Source: Yponomeuta sedellus (lineage: Eukaryota; Arthropoda; Insecta; Lepidoptera; Yponomeutidae). From it: DNA of 64,000 nt. The position numbers and the translations under genes are program-made. Below, one piece after another: positions 30,028-41,870 of this stretch. Below the pieces are notes generated by a model. The model worked only from the letters and a program-made list of their open reading frames with translations. It made no database searches and was not told where the DNA came from. The stretch's first letter is position 1; every line of letters starts with the position of its first letter. The DNA is taken from positions 5,819,487-5,883,486 of the forward strand of contig OW203738.1 of the NCBI GenBank assembly GCA_934045075.1, given 5' to 3'.

Positions 30028-30265
30028 TTTTTAATGCACTAACCCGTGCTAAGGACAATTTTAAAAACCTATTTAGAGGCTAAATAGCCAGATGTCGCTG
30101 CTTGTACGTAATACAGAGAATAGTGTAAAGAGGTTCGAAATTTCACTGATGCCGATGAGTCGCCCATTGGCTTAGTTGGAAAGAGCGCTGGCACGGATAG
30201 CCAGAGGTTGCGGGTTCGAATCCCGGCATGGGTGGAATTTTTAGCCTCTAAATAGGTTTTTAAAA
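30028..30265 (+). repeat. Foldback-type tRNA SINE with inverted 5' end
   Basis: The left 60 bases (TTTTTAATGCACTAACCCGT to AGAGGCTAAA) are the reverse complement of this family's 3' end. The tRNA block and normal 3' end (TAGCCTCTAAATAGG) follow. Confidence 0.7.
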
Positions 30266-30773
30266 TTGACATTAATTATTCATTTAATTAAGAGCGAATC
30301 TATTTTAATGATTATAGACGTACAGCTGAAATAAATATATTGAAATGACTTGACCGCTGCGAAGCTTTAGCCATTATGTGTAGTAATGTGTAGCCTCTAT
30401 AATTTTATTTATTTACTAATACATGGATAACCAACAGCATAAAGACTTGCTTATTAGCTTCGACATAATAAATTACAGCTTAAGATTAGCAAAGTGGAGC
30501 AAAATAGCGACAGACATCCCAGAGATGGCAAAAGAACAAGATGTAGGTAGTGTTAAATATGGGAAGACGAAATCAAACTAACAGCATATTCTAACTGAAA
30601 AAGAATTGCGCAGGATAGGAAATAGTGGAAATCATTGAATTTTAGTTTTTATAAAATGAAACCAAGTGAATGTATGTTATAAACTTACTTTGACTTTGTT
30701 ACATGACATCTCAGATCCTATGATCTGAGCATGACACTGAAGTTAATATATAGAATATTCTTTATTGTAGGTA

Positions 30774-31165
30774 CCTCCCACCTGGGACGTCCTAAAGCCC
30801 GTGACCCACTTGTTAAGGCACCACTGTTAACAGCTTGGTACATGCCGGGACTCCAACTCACGACCTTCCGATTGAAAAGCTACCATCGCCCTTGTGTGTT
30901 ATTGCTACGTAAGTAGTGACTTCTGTCGCATTTGCAAGAACTTTTGTCTCCGCCTGGGACGTCCTTAAGCCCGTGACACACTTGATAAGGCACCACTGTT
31001 GACAGCTTGGTACATGCCGGGACTCCAACTCACGTCCTTCCGATTGAGAAGCTACCATCGCTCTTGTGTGTTATTGTTATTGTTACGTAAGTCTCCCACC
31101 TGGGACGTCTTAAAGCCCGTGACACACTTCGGTTAAGGCACCACTGTTAACAGCATACATGCCAG
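30774..31165. repeat. Tandem repeat, ~145-173 bp unit, three copies
   Basis: The block CACCTGGGACGTCCTAAAGC followed by CCGTGAC recurs at about 30777, 30950 and 31096. Each of the first two copies contains the SINE-like TACATGCCGGGACTCCAACT segment, so a SINE fragment is part of the unit. Confidence 0.75.
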
Positions 31166-31825
31166 TCTGGCGTTCCGGCCAGGTAATGACTACATTCGTA
31201 ATAAGCACTGCGGCTTAGCTTATGTCGGTCAGGACTGGTTAAGGGGTAGATTTCACTATTATAAATATTATTTGGTAATATTATTACCAAATTTTTGAGG
31301 ACTCTCAGCTATGAAGATACCGAAAAGCTCTTTAGTAAAAATATCTAATATAAACTCAGTATATATTTCCTATAGTATATTAATTGTAACTCTTAATGAG
31401 ATGGATCTAATAGTGTAAATTATAGTTTTAGTGCATGCTTTATTAATAATTTTGTAATACATTGTACGCTTTGATGTGCTTATAATAGTCGTCGTTTAAA
31501 TTAATATATTATGATAAACGAAAATAAGAGCCCCCAAGATACAGGCTCTGCCTAGTTTGGAGGCTGTCATCGAAACCTAAATATTAATCAAACCATGAAC
31601 AATCATTCTGTGCATCAAATTTTGTAATTTAACTGTGTCATTTTAAATAAATATTTTTACTTTTACTTTTTAATTTTATAAATATCTTGGTTGTAAGTAA
31701 AATTTCTAATGTAAAACAATTGGCTCCCACGATACGGGATTTCCTAGCGTGGGTGCCGCCAGTAAATGTAAACTTAGATTAGTTATAATGCAAATAAATA
31801 TTTTTTATCTTTATCTATCTGTATC
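31166..31825. other. No gene seen
   Basis: Positions 31525-31620 ('acaggctctgcctagtttgg') recur at 45945-46000, so this is part of a dispersed repeat. Confidence 0.4.
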
Positions 31826-32045
31826 TTTATAAAAGCCAGTCTTAGGCATGATGGTGACGCGTGGTGTCGGCCTAAAGAATAGCACCAATCCAATTCTTCC
31901 CGCGGGTGTCGTAAAAGGCGACTAAGGGACACAAACTGGGGGGTGGGCAGCAGCGCCCCCTGCAGTACAAATCCACCGAACTGCGATCCCCACCCCGCAT
32001 TCCCAGCGTGGGGATTATGGGCATTGCCTCCTATGATACGATGAC
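31826..32045. repeat. Dispersed GC-rich repeat ('cgggtgtcgtaaaaggcgac')
   Basis: Shares more than 100 bp with 61505-61640 (CGGGTGTCGTAAAAGGCGAC, GCAGCAGCGCCCCC, CAGCGTGGGGATTATGGGCA). Probably part of a LINE body. No intact frame. Confidence 0.6.
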
Positions 32046-32426
32046 GATTAGTCATGATTGACAAAACTTGTCTTATATAGCCCAGAGCATATTTTTCGGT
32101 GGCGGATTTGGAAAAATGTTATCCAAATCCGTTGATCCGTTTATGTAACACTGTAAAAAATATAAAGAAATATTTTGTAAAGTTAAAATACATTCATAAT
32201 ATTATATCTGGTTTCTTTTATGTCCTAAAGCGGGGATAGTGGAGATGCTGTGCAAGCCTACTCTATCTAAGAATATATTCCTCGCAGAACAGCGTCTGGG
32301 TGGTAATTTTACAGTAATTACAGATATTTTATCTTAAAAAGTCAAAGACTAGAATTGAATATACTATGTAGATCAGAAAAATTAGAAAAGAGCCATTGCT
32401 AAGCAAACGACACAATGCTAATAATA
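32046..32426. other. No gene seen
   Basis: A short inverted repeat GGCGGATTTGGA / TCCAAATCCG lies near 32102-32130. Otherwise A/T-rich. Confidence 0.3.
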
Positions 32427-32427
32427 G

Positions 32428-32600
32428 GACGGCCTCGGTGGCGCAGCGGTTTGGCACGCTGACTGTAAAACTGAAGGTCTCGGGTTCGATCCCCGGCCGG
32501 GTCAAACTAGGAAACGAACTTTTCCAACTTAACAACGAACTCTTAACTCTGTCGAGTTAGCACCTATAACACAAGTCATTTAGTTGTACTTAGTATAGCC
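32428..32600 (+). repeat. tRNA-derived SINE (GGCCTCGGTGGCGCAGCGG type)
   Basis: A tRNA-like head with A box (TGGCGCAGCGGTTTGGCACG) and B box (GGGTTCGATCCCCGGC), then a unique tail with 'aacgaacttttccaacttaa'. Only one copy of this type is seen here. Confidence 0.7.
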
Positions 32601-32792
32601 TCCTAAGCCCTGGCGTCCTAGAAATAGGACATCACGAATAACTTTGTCCCTGATTTCTTTCTTGTCTCCGTCTATGGTTGCCTGGAAGAAATTGCTTTTA
32701 GTAATAAGGCCGCCATTTGCACTGTATTTTTATATTATTTCTGTTATTGTAATTTCTGTGTACAATAAAGAATATTCTATATATCTATGTAA
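32600..32792 (+). repeat. LINE 3' end
   Basis: Contains CTCCGTCTATGGTTGCCTGG and 'gtacaataaagaatattcta' before a TCTATATATCTATG tail. Reverse copies are at 25375-25600 and 48035-48215. Confidence 0.65.
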
Positions 32793-33110
32793 CTAACTTT
32801 CTAAATGAAGGAAGTCCGGAAAAAATACTGTTCCACGTCCAATATTTTCCTTACCATTTTTTGGACGACAAGATAGATAAATATATAAATCATTTATTTT
32901 TGCTTAAAGACACACACACATAAAGCATCACATAAAAAAAAGAAGAAGAAAAAGTTCTTCATAATCTACGTAGTTTTAGAAGACTTGAAGTAACTGTTAC
33001 CTCCAGGGCTTACGAGGTTATGGCCAACGAGATCTGTGTAAATGTCCATGAATATATTTTTTTAATTTTTTTATTTATTTATATGCGAAACGGGTCTAAT
33101 CGCCCGTTTA
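32793..33110. other. No gene seen
   Basis: A/T-rich, with an AAGAAGAAGAAAA patch near 32941. Confidence 0.3.
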
Positions 33111-33114
33111 ATAC

Positions 33115-33537
33115 TTAACAATGTATGAACGGTGGCGGGGAGTCGCTGGATACGGACGGCACAACACCGTGAAGTTCGTAAAACCATGAGGGAGGTCCAT
33201 GTCCTGCAGTGGGCATGAAAGGGCTGATTATGTATGAGCATCGCCAATCATTATGAAATACAAACGGATTATACACTGGCCCACAAAACAGTAAGTATTT
33301 GTTGATGGCAGTTTTTATATTCGGCCCGAGGCGCGACTGTTCTTTAAAGAACTTGCGTCGCGCCTCAACGACACGACCAGAGACTCCAGGGCTGGCTCTT
33401 ACCTCGGGCAGAGGATAAGTCTTGCCATCCAACGAGGTAATGTAGCCAGCATACTGGGGACCCTCCTCAGAGGCGGCGATGATCTGGGCGCAGTAATTGA
33501 CTTTTAGGTAGTGTTTAAAATTAATAAATTTATACAT
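33115..33537 (-). other. Open frame of 140 codons, possible exon fused to repeat sequence
   Basis: The first part (NYCAQIIAASEEGPQYAGYI, then a LDGKTYPLPE stretch) has even codon use and ends at CCCGAG|GTAAGAGCC, which looks like a splice donor at about 33410. The remainder (RKFFKEQSRLGPNIKTAINK) stays open, then runs into a LINE-tail-like repeat near 33120-33240 ('catgtcctgcagtgggcatg'). I recognise no family. It could be a host exon fragment or a relic. Confidence 0.3.
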
Positions 33538-34365
33538 ATATTTAGGTTTGTTTTGTTAGTTTTTAGATTTAGCTTATAATTAAAAATACATATTTAGATA
33601 TATAAAAAGTAAAATAAATATATAACTTGTAAAAAAACTATTGGAACATAAAAACTGCCCATAAAACTAAGTAGGTATCATACTTTTAAAATTGCCATAA
33701 GTTTCTAGGTACACATGACATACATTCGAAGCAAAAAGGACTCAATTTTTTTTTATTGTATTATTAACTTTAATTTCTTACTATAGTTTTATATAAAACT
33801 GATACAATTTGCTTCTTCTTCTTATCCTTTTCATGTCAGCCATTCGACTGGTTTATATTCTTTCTGCCCAATATTTGGTCACTGCAATTGCAAAAGCGTT
33901 GGCCCCTGTTAGATCCTGCAGAGTGAGGGCACAATAGGCATTAGGCAATTTGCTATAAAACGTTTATTTATTTTTAATGTTTCTCTCGACTTCTAGTCTA
34001 AAAAAATATATATTAAAAGTGTAGTATTTAGTTTAGGAGTGTAGTATGGAGTATAGATTGTGATTAATAATTGCAGACCTGCGTAAAGCGCTCGTGTGTA
34101 CTCCCCTTAACCCCAGTAGCAGTTACATTAGATTACATGAGAACGCCGTTTTATGTCAGCAGTTAAGTGAATTATCGATTTAAATACTGATTAGGGCGAA
34201 GCCTTCGATAAGATTGCATAGGCTTTTTATTTCTCTACAATGTAGTCCGTCATTAAATTGCGTAATCAATTTTTATGTTTCTTCGTTGAGATTTTTGTCT
34301 AAACACTACGTTATCTAGTTAACCTGTCCTAATAATAAGACAGATGTAAACTCTATTTATTGTTA
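33538..34365. other. No gene seen
   Basis: A/T-rich sequence. Nothing supported. Confidence 0.3.
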
Positions 34366-34369
34366 CTTG

Positions 34370-34790
34370 TCTAATTTAGTAAACAAGATTCTAACCGCAA
34401 AATGGACATTTTAAGCCAAGTACACTTTATGTATTTTATTTTCTGGTATGTACAATAAAGAGATCTAATCTAGATTTTTTCTCGCGACTTTATGGTCTTT
34501 GTTTGTAAAATTGGCGGCGTGTTACCTAAAATAGTGTCGCAGGTTGTTTCATTTATGGGAATACGAGCGGTGCCCCGCGGTGTTACTCGCGGTTTATCGA
34601 TTATTTTCCCATGGGAATAAGATATGTTCCCGAAATAAAACGTAGCTTATAATTATGTTAATTCAGGGTATCAGCTAACTCCATACTAAATTTTATCAAA
34701 ATCACTCCAGCCGTTTAGACGTGAAGGAGTAACAACAATACACACTCACAAACTTTCGCCTTTATAATATTAGTATGAAGTTTGAAATAT
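34370..34790. repeat. Dispersed repeat ending 'tttataatattagta'
   Basis: The part at 34370-34560 matches 39250-39420. The part 'atcactccagccgtttagac' to the end matches 52790-52860. The class is unclear; the ending is common in moth genomes. Confidence 0.5.
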
Positions 34791-35110
34791 CATGACGGCG
34801 GTTTACTAAAAAGTCACATTTTACCGGTAGAAACTTGTTAAGGAAAATGGACAAGTAAGGATAAATAGAATGTAGACTCTCCTTTTTTTTCTTTCTAAGG
34901 TCATGCCAAAGTTCGAGGAGTCTACAATGAGACACACAGTGTTATAAGGTTTGTTATAGTGTTTCTTAATGATTTGCTTTTTATATTAAAAGGGACTAAA
35001 CGCGATTATTTACCGGTAAAAAGGTAATTACCTCAATTCTCGAAGTTTCAGCAACGTTGCAGGTGCCGTGGTCACGGGCTGTAAAGTCAATTAACGTCCC
35101 GAGGGAAAAT
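34791..35110. other. No gene seen
   Basis: A/T-rich without supported features. Confidence 0.3.
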
Positions 35111-35114
35111 ACGG

Positions 35115-35545
35115 GCTTCATTACTACGCGTGCCCACTACGGATTGGCAATTTCAAGCGCTAATGTTTTTCAACACCTCAGACACTCAAGTTGCCTCGCG
35201 ATGTTTTCCTTCACCGTTCGTTATCAACTCTTGTATCCACCACGGGGGCCAAGTCCGGGTTGGTGAAGGAATGTAAGACAGTGGCGGGCCTTATTGTCAG
35301 AAGTTATCAAGCCGCTTATAAGGCCTCTGACATGGCTTAACGACTGCCATTGCATGACAGCCGGCACCAACGGCTTAACGTGTCTTGCGAAGCACGGAAG
35401 CGCTCGGAAAAGTTCACCGTTAGCGAGTGGTGTTGCAACTATAACTTTACATATGTACATAAATTAGAACAGAAAGTCATTGATACATACGGTCCGAACC
35501 CGTGACCTCTCGATTGAGGCCACGTTCTACCGCAGGTTTCCTCCC
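35115..35545 (-). repeat. tRNA SINE (GGTGGTAGCGG type) interrupted by a 5S SINE
   Basis: The older copy is split. The body is at 35115-35227 and the rest of body and head at 35406-35545. The inserted 5S SINE (about 35228-35405) is 5'-truncated, and TTCACCGTT is duplicated on both sides. Confidence 0.65.
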
Positions 35546-35825
35546 GATGTTTTCCTTCACTGTTAGCGCCAAAAATATAATAATTCATTTCTTGTTCATA
35601 GTTATATATTAAACGGGTCAAATCACGATTATTTATTAGGTAAAACGTAATTACCTTATTTCCCGACATTTAGGCAGCGTTACAGTTGCCGTGGTCTCGG
35701 GTAGACTGAAATGGCGAGTAGAGTCAATTATTGTGGGTAGTCACTATTAATATTATAACGTATGAGTGTATGTATGAGTATCGCGAATCATTAAGAAATA
35801 TTATTTCTTGTTGTTCGCAAAGCGG
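35546..35825. other. No gene seen
   Basis: Partial repeat of the 35000-35060 sequence ('gattatttaccggtaaaa' type), so an unnamed repeat is present twice. Confidence 0.3.
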
Positions 35826-35918
35826 TGGGCAGTGACTGGAATAGGAGAGCCGAAGATCGGGCTCAGTGGCGTGTCTTGGGAGAGGCCTATCTCCAGCAGT
35901 CAACTGACACCGGCTAAT
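35826..35918 (+). pseudogene. Relic of a LINE reverse transcriptase C-terminus
   Basis: The frame reads GSDWNRRAEDRAQWRVLGEA followed by YLQQSTDTG and a stop. This is the ending pattern of RTE-like LINE ORF2 ('W.r.a.Dra.Wr...eay.qq'). A TGATGATGACGATGACGA tail follows. Only the end of the element is present (5' truncation). Confidence 0.65.
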
Positions 35919-36845
35919 TATGATGATGACGATGACGATTTTTTTGTTGCATTTATACAGACTTCAAAGTTACGTTTTAATTCAACAAATGCACAAAATA
36001 TACGTTAAACATTCTGTATCACGAACGCGTGCAGAGCGTTCATTATATTCTTTCTTACGTATCTTTTTTCCGACCGAGCACATTCATAAAGCGCCGGTGT
36101 CACTGCTTGATAGATTTGACGGACGCCTCTCCAGTCCAAAATCGGGCATACGCCTCCTAATTTATAGACAGAGGCGCATTATTCAAATCGGAACGGTAGA
36201 AAAACAAATGACAATAGATATATGCCGTGTAGTAGCCGGTAAACGCCACTTAAGGTAAGAAAGATTAATTCGGGATCCCAGAGCGTATGAATAATCTAAC
36301 GTAGTTTGCCGTGACTGATCGGCCCAACAGGCCACTTACTGCATGGCCTTGTGAGCTGTGGACCTGTCTTTAATTTTATAAGCACGACAGCTGATTTGGC
36401 TCAGCTGGTCAGTGTGTGTTTTTACTAACTGCGAATAAGTTGTGAGATACGGAGTCTTAGTAACCACCTTACTGGATTTAGAATTTTACTACCTAATTAA
36501 ATATCTAGGTATTTAAACATGACACAACATAAACTCACGCCTGTTTCCCAGGGGAGAAGGCAGAGACTATAATTTGCCACTTGCCACGATCCTGACAAAT
36601 CACCTATCACATTCACTTTATCAAATAAATTAAAAAGGTCTTGCCCTTGCCTAATGCATCCCTAACCTAAATATCTATTTCTTTTTTGTCTTTTAGAAAA
36701 AACTGAAGTGGTAATAATGCTGATATCCAGTTAGCTAAGTTCTCAACTTGAAAACCGGTAGTTACCTCGATATCTGAAATAATATAACCAGTAAGTTCGG
36801 AAAACGCAGGTATGTCAGGTCTCAATACGCTCGTTTAGTGACCTC
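35919..36845. other. No gene seen
   Basis: A 112-codon frame at 35920-36258 lacks any recognised domain. Positions 36525-36620 resemble a LINE 3' end in reverse ('aaactcacgcctgtttccca'). Confidence 0.3.
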
Positions 36846-36849
36846 CTCC

Positions 36850-36995
36850 TTATTTTACTGTGTTTAGGCATGATGCACCTTCTAAAACCATGTCCTGGGC
36901 ACTGCAGCATTCGAGTGGTCCCTTCACCCATCTGGTGTGAGTGAAGACGCCACTGGACGCTCTATAAATCATCTCGTTGAGTAGATGCAGAGGCA
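36850..36995 (-). repeat. Dispersed repeat ('gtgaagggaccac' family)
   Basis: Reverse complement of the sequence at 58795-58905. Confidence 0.5.
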
Positions 36996-37057
36996 ACTGC
37001 TTGCATGGGCGTAATAAAGTAACAAATATCTAAATAACTTAATAATTATAAATATTT

Positions 37058-37250
37058 AAAAACCTATTTAGAGGCTAAAAATTTCACCCATGCCGGGATT
37101 CGAACCCGCAACCTCTGGCTATCCGTGCCAGCGCTCTACCAATTGAGCCAATGGGCGACTCACGGCATCAGTGAAATTTCGAACCTCTTTACACTATTCT
37201 CTGTATTACGTACAGGCAGCGACATCTGACTTAAGCAAATTGCATTACTT
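37058..37250 (-). repeat. Foldback-type tRNA SINE
   Basis: Minus-strand copy with CCTATTTAGAGGCTAAAAAT end, tRNA block and the GTACGTAATACAGAGAATAG linker. Confidence 0.65.
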
Positions 37251-37318
37251 ACAGCCCCGACTACCTACTTTGCAGTTAGGTTTTAACATCGGAACGATAT
37301 CACTGTACCCACATGATT

Positions 37319-37502
37319 GTACTATTTTTATTTTTAATGAACTAACCCGTGCTAAGGAACAAATTTTAAAACCTATTTAGAGGCTAAAAATTTCACCCAT
37401 GCCGGGATTCGAACCCGCAACCTCTGGCTATCCGTGCCAGCGCTCTACCAATTGAATTTGTTCCTTAGCACGGGTTAGTGCATTAAAAATAAAAATAGTA
37501 TA
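37319..37502. repeat. Foldback-type tRNA SINE, inverted dimer
   Basis: Begins TACTATTTTTATTTTTAATG and ends with its reverse complement. The tRNA block lies between on the minus strand, cut inside the A box (CCAATTG). Confidence 0.7.
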
Positions 37503-38215
37503 ATTATAAATATATCTTGAAAACTAACAAGTATGTTTTGTTGGTACCTAACGCTTGCAAATTTTGAGTTGAAGAATTCTCTCAAGAAGAGTCAAGTTTA
37601 GCTGCAGCGTAGTTCACAGTAAAGATAATGTTTAGTTCTCAAAATTAAACCTATATGACAAGTATTGACTCTGTCACTATCAGTCAAGGAGTTCCCTCAT
37701 GAAGAGACCGCTCTGGCTGCAGCATCACATTATTTTAATGTTTATCGTCACAGCTGAACAAACAAACGTGCTTAATGAAGCGAAATTTTAAAGACGTAAA
37801 TTAACAGGAAGTGGTCCGTATTTGGCTCTCATTCTATTTACACGCATCACCTAAAGAAAAAAAAAATTAGGCATTGGAAAATTAAACAAAGGCACGTAAC
37901 AATACCGATCAGCAACATTTTCTTTTCGAAAAGTCCACACTAATATCCGACCACAACGACACGTCGAGTCAAAAAAAAAGACCAGCTAAAAGAGCAACGA
38001 ACCTGCATAGAAGAGCACCTCAATTTATTACCGGCCAGAACGTAGGCGGCAACTAAAAATTAACCATAAACATACCAACTACCGTTCTCTTACATTTTAA
38101 AATTCCCTCCTAGCTGAATAAGAGCCGAGATTAAGAGCATTGTGGCCCCAGGACTCCCTTATAGCATAAACATAAACGCTTATTAGAATTTATACCCTAA
38201 CCAAGCACCTACTTA
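37503..38215. other. No gene seen
   Basis: A/T-rich, unassigned. Confidence 0.3.
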
Positions 38216-38610
38216 TACACCGGAGCACATTTGATCTAGTGCTTGCCGTTTTTAACAACGCCAGCCTATCATCGCAAAATATGGGAGGCGGGTGACGTAT
38301 CGGCGGCTCGTTACGTCCCTACCTGGAGGCCGTTCAAAATAGGATAATTTCCAGCGTAATTCGAGCTGTCGACGAGATATCAGCCGGTGGTGACGAACAA
38401 GAAGGCCTATGCTTACGCGTGCGTTTGAAAACGTTGTAATGGTCGGCATTAGACGTTGCCGGTACTCGGTAGTCAAGGCTGTTCAGTAGCGAGCGGATAG
38501 TAAAGTAATGGGTGGGTTTTGAGCTGGGCGGAGACTTGAGAGCTCGTTGCGCAACGTTGTGCAGGAATTCTGCACGAGATACGAGGTTAAGAGTAGGGGT
38601 CTACATGGCA
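38216..38610. other. GC-richer unique patch
   Basis: CpG-containing sequence with a 74-codon frame on the minus strand (38252-38476) that matches nothing I know. May be low-copy host DNA. Confidence 0.3.
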
Positions 38611-39021
38611 ATTGGTCCGGTATTTGACAGCGTGATATATGAGACTATTTGGACGGTCTAAGAGAGGCTAAAATCAATTTTAAAGTTTCGCCGGTTTGGC
38701 TGCGGTTAATTTACTAGTTTTGGGTGAAACTGTAATGTATAATCATTCATTTTGAAAACGATTTGTTTGGTTACCTGTTAAGTGTCATGACTGTCAGACT
38801 GGTTTAAGACTTAAAATGACAGCTTGTTAATATCGTTATTAAATTAAGCGGACTTTACAGTTTGATATGGTAGTACTATTACATTGTGTTTAGGTTTGTA
38901 CAAAGCCTTTAAGTTTTACACCACCATACCACAATTTTGCTCTGCTCTGATGGTGTACTAAATTACTGCCCCTTGTATCTTTGTGTTAACTATTACTTTG
39001 TTTTAACTAACTTTACTATTA

Positions 39022-39430
39022 GCTGGCCTGCAAAAGTAAGTATAACACTTCTGACATTGCAATAACTTTTTGAGTAGGTATACAAGATATACTTTCGAGA
39101 AAAAAGGCCTTGAAAGAGTTTTAGTTTGGGCACTCAAACTAATTTTATTACTACAGTTTCAAAGAAAGCTATTAGCTACAAAACATTTTTTTATCTTCTA
39201 TGGTTTGAAAAAAAAACTAAATGTTAAAAGTTTAGTATTTACAGTCTATTTATCCTTAGTTATCCAATTTAGTAAACAAGTTTCTAGCCTCAAAATTCTC
39301 ATTTGATGCCAAAACTGTAATTTATTTTCTCAGAAATTTATGAACTTCGTATATAAAATTGGCACCGTGTTATCTAAAATTGTGTTTCAGGTTGCTTCAT
39401 TAATGCGAATGTGGCAATCTTCGACTAAAA
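39022..39430 (+). repeat. Dispersed repeat ('ctggcctgcaaaagtaag')
   Basis: Related to 49061-49400 and, in its later part, to 34370-34560. Contains short frames only. The copy at 39022 lacks the foldback element present in the 49061 copy. Confidence 0.55.
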
Positions 39431-40345
39431 GTCATACTATACCGGTAGAATATAGCCTTATTGAAAGTAAGGATACATAGCTGCAGTTTTGTGTTTGCTA
39501 AATGTACCTAGTAGTAACCTACGATCGGGCTTTGGAAATACAATATCGGCTCCAAGACACGCAATCACTTTTCATATAGGCGATATAGCGCAGCGTATAA
39601 GTTCACCATCAAATTACATTGAGTAGAACGTTGTTAATCATGAGAATGAATGCGGCATTTTGTAGGATAAGGTCTGAGAGAATCAAGACTGGTGGTTACA
39701 GCAAAGTAAATACCTTCTCCCAAAACAAAGAATTTGTCTTAATCTCAACGCTAGGCACCTGATTTAATCACTTGATGTATGGCTTATAAAATGAATAAAA
39801 TTGAAAAAAAAGCTAGGCTAGCGAATTTATGATACAAAGCACCAAAACTCACTGCCCGTCGTCCTTAACTGTTAGTGGAAGTACCAGAGTTTTTAAATAG
39901 ATAAATGTTAAAAGGGGAGGCCTTTGCCCAGCAGTGGGACACAATCGAGGCTACAAAAAAAAATGTTAAAAAAGATAAGATGTTCCACTTTGGTAACTTT
40001 TGTGAAGCTTTTTTAACTAGTTTGAAATTGACACCATAATAAAAGTGTTAGAAAAAATATCTAACAATGTTGTTGGTACCTGAGGAAGCTCAGGCACATT
40101 TGCCATTTACCTAGCCGATCCCGAGCCTTAAACGAGGAGATCACATATTTAGATACGCTATTTTCTATGAATATATTTTAGATGATAGACTCCTTAGTTC
40201 TTCTCGCTTCTTTTCAAACGACGTTAGAGATACGTTGGAGAGAAGCAAAAAGAGCCAAGGACGATACATAGGTACATCAATTTGGCAGAAGTTTTGTGTC
40301 CAAAGCAAAGCAAAAGCTCGCAGCAAACGAGCTACAATTCGATTC
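39431..40345. other. No gene seen
   Basis: Includes a LINE/SINE tail 'ggcctttgcccagcagtggg' at about 39920-39940. The rest is unassigned. Confidence 0.35.
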
Positions 40346-40351
40346 GATATT

Positions 40352-40690
40352 AACCCTTTTGTACGTCCCCACTGCTGGGGCACGGGTCTCTTCCTGCATA
40401 TCAGGCAGATTAGGCCATCCTCTACCACGGTGGCCAAGTCCAGGTTGGTGGAGGATTGTAAGATAGTGGCAGGCGTTACTATCAGAAGTTATCAAGCCGC
40501 CCATAAGGCCCCTGACATGACTTAACGACTGCCAGTGTATGCCAGCCGGCACCAAGGACTTAACCTGCCTTGCTTAGCATGGAATGCCGCTATCGGTAGT
40601 AACGGGGACTGTCACCCATCCTGCACTTTACAGCACCGGTTGTGACTTAGCTTAAGTGATTGATTTCAAACACTCGGTTCGACTAAGCTA
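40352..40690 (-). repeat. 5S-derived SINE
   Basis: Near full length on the minus strand. Tail at 40352, 5S-like head to 40690 (a GGTTGTGACTTAGCTTAAGT region shows decay of the A box). Confidence 0.7.
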
Positions 40691-40974
40691 CGAGCTACAA
40701 TTACTACAATTCATTTCTTAAGACCAGGCTTGCAGCAAACCCACTTATTACAATACAGTTCCATCTTTGGTAGATAAGGAAGTGACTTCTAAGGTAGTTG
40801 CCGCATCCAAATGCCTTCATGCCTCTTGGCCTTCGATATACTGCCGGCAGCCCGCATGTCCTGGAGGGTTCAATTCTCACTTTTACCTCTGCAGCGTGTA
40901 ACAGACCGTATTACTAGGACCGTTATTGTGTGAGGGGCAACCATGAGTGCAGACGGAACATCTGTTCTATCTAT

Positions 40975-41055
40975 ATCAACCCTTGTATGTATCCACTGCT
41001 CGGGCACGGGTCTCTTCCTGCATCGCTGGAAGGTTGGGCCATACTCCACCTTTCC
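40975..41055 (-). repeat. 5S-derived SINE, tail fragment
   Basis: Contains 'tatccactgctcgggcacgg' and 'gggccatactccacc', then stops. Confidence 0.6.
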
Positions 41056-41124
41056 ACACTACAAAACAGAATATTTACCAAAACTTAACATTTACAAACA
41101 ATTGTCACAGTCTAACTTTAGGTA

Positions 41125-41334
41125 CAGTCTGTTAGCTTTTAGAATATACCTCGGCTACTATCGGATAGAATCAGATATATTCGTATAATAGAAATATGTA
41201 TTTTATGGTTATTTATAACTTTCAATAACTTTTCAAAATAGTGAAGAAAAGTTTTATACAGAGCAAGAAGTGCTATTGGCGAAAACCGAAGCCTACTCTA
41301 GAGCCCGAGGTATATTCGAAAAGCTGACAGATTG
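41125..41334. mobile_element. TA-flanked MITE (mariner-like), 210 bp
   Basis: Ends CAGTCTGTTAGCTTTTAGAA and, at the right, its inverted match TTCGAAAAGCTGACAGATTG. TA stands on both sides. Further members at 46032-46260 and 51743-52402. No coding capacity. Confidence 0.75.
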
Positions 41335-41730
41335 TAGCTGTCTCAACATCAAAACAAAAAAAAATGTTTTATCAAAGTAGCATCGACACTGCGACTTAAT
41401 TTTAACTAGGTGTCCATTTCAAAATCTAGATCGTTTTGAAGAAAAAATGGGCAAAAAAAAACTTGGAAGTTATCTTTTCAAAATTCTTAATTAACAGAAT
41501 TTACAAAATTGTTCTAAAACCCAGAACTGGCTTTAATATTCAAGACATCATTGTCATCTACATGATCTTTTGTGTTATAATAGTCCTTTTTTCACAAAGT
41601 GTGCTTCACACAATTTTTAAACCGCTTCAGGCAAGGTTTTCTAAGATCCCAGAAAATAAAATTATAATGTAATTATATAATTATCACACATCGACCAAAT
41701 AGTGGATGTATTAACAAAGAGAAAGATAAA
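41335..41730. other. No gene seen
   Basis: A/T-rich, with a 78-codon frame of no known type. Confidence 0.3.
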
Positions 41731-41870
41731 AAGTACCTGGAATCGGCGTGCGTGCATGCAGCGACTTATGAACTTTAATGAAGCGAAGGTGATCTGTCAG
41801 GATCGTGGCAAGTGGCAGACCCTGGTCTCTGCCTACCCCGCTGGGATACAGGCGTGAGGTTATGTATGTA
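41731..41870 (+). pseudogene. Relic of a LINE reverse transcriptase C-terminus
   Basis: The frame reads TWNRRACMQRLMNFNEAKVI then CQDRGKWQTLVSAYPAGIQA and a stop. This is the end of a moth LINE ORF2. A truncated copy of the same family lies on the minus strand at 59905-60250. Confidence 0.7.
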
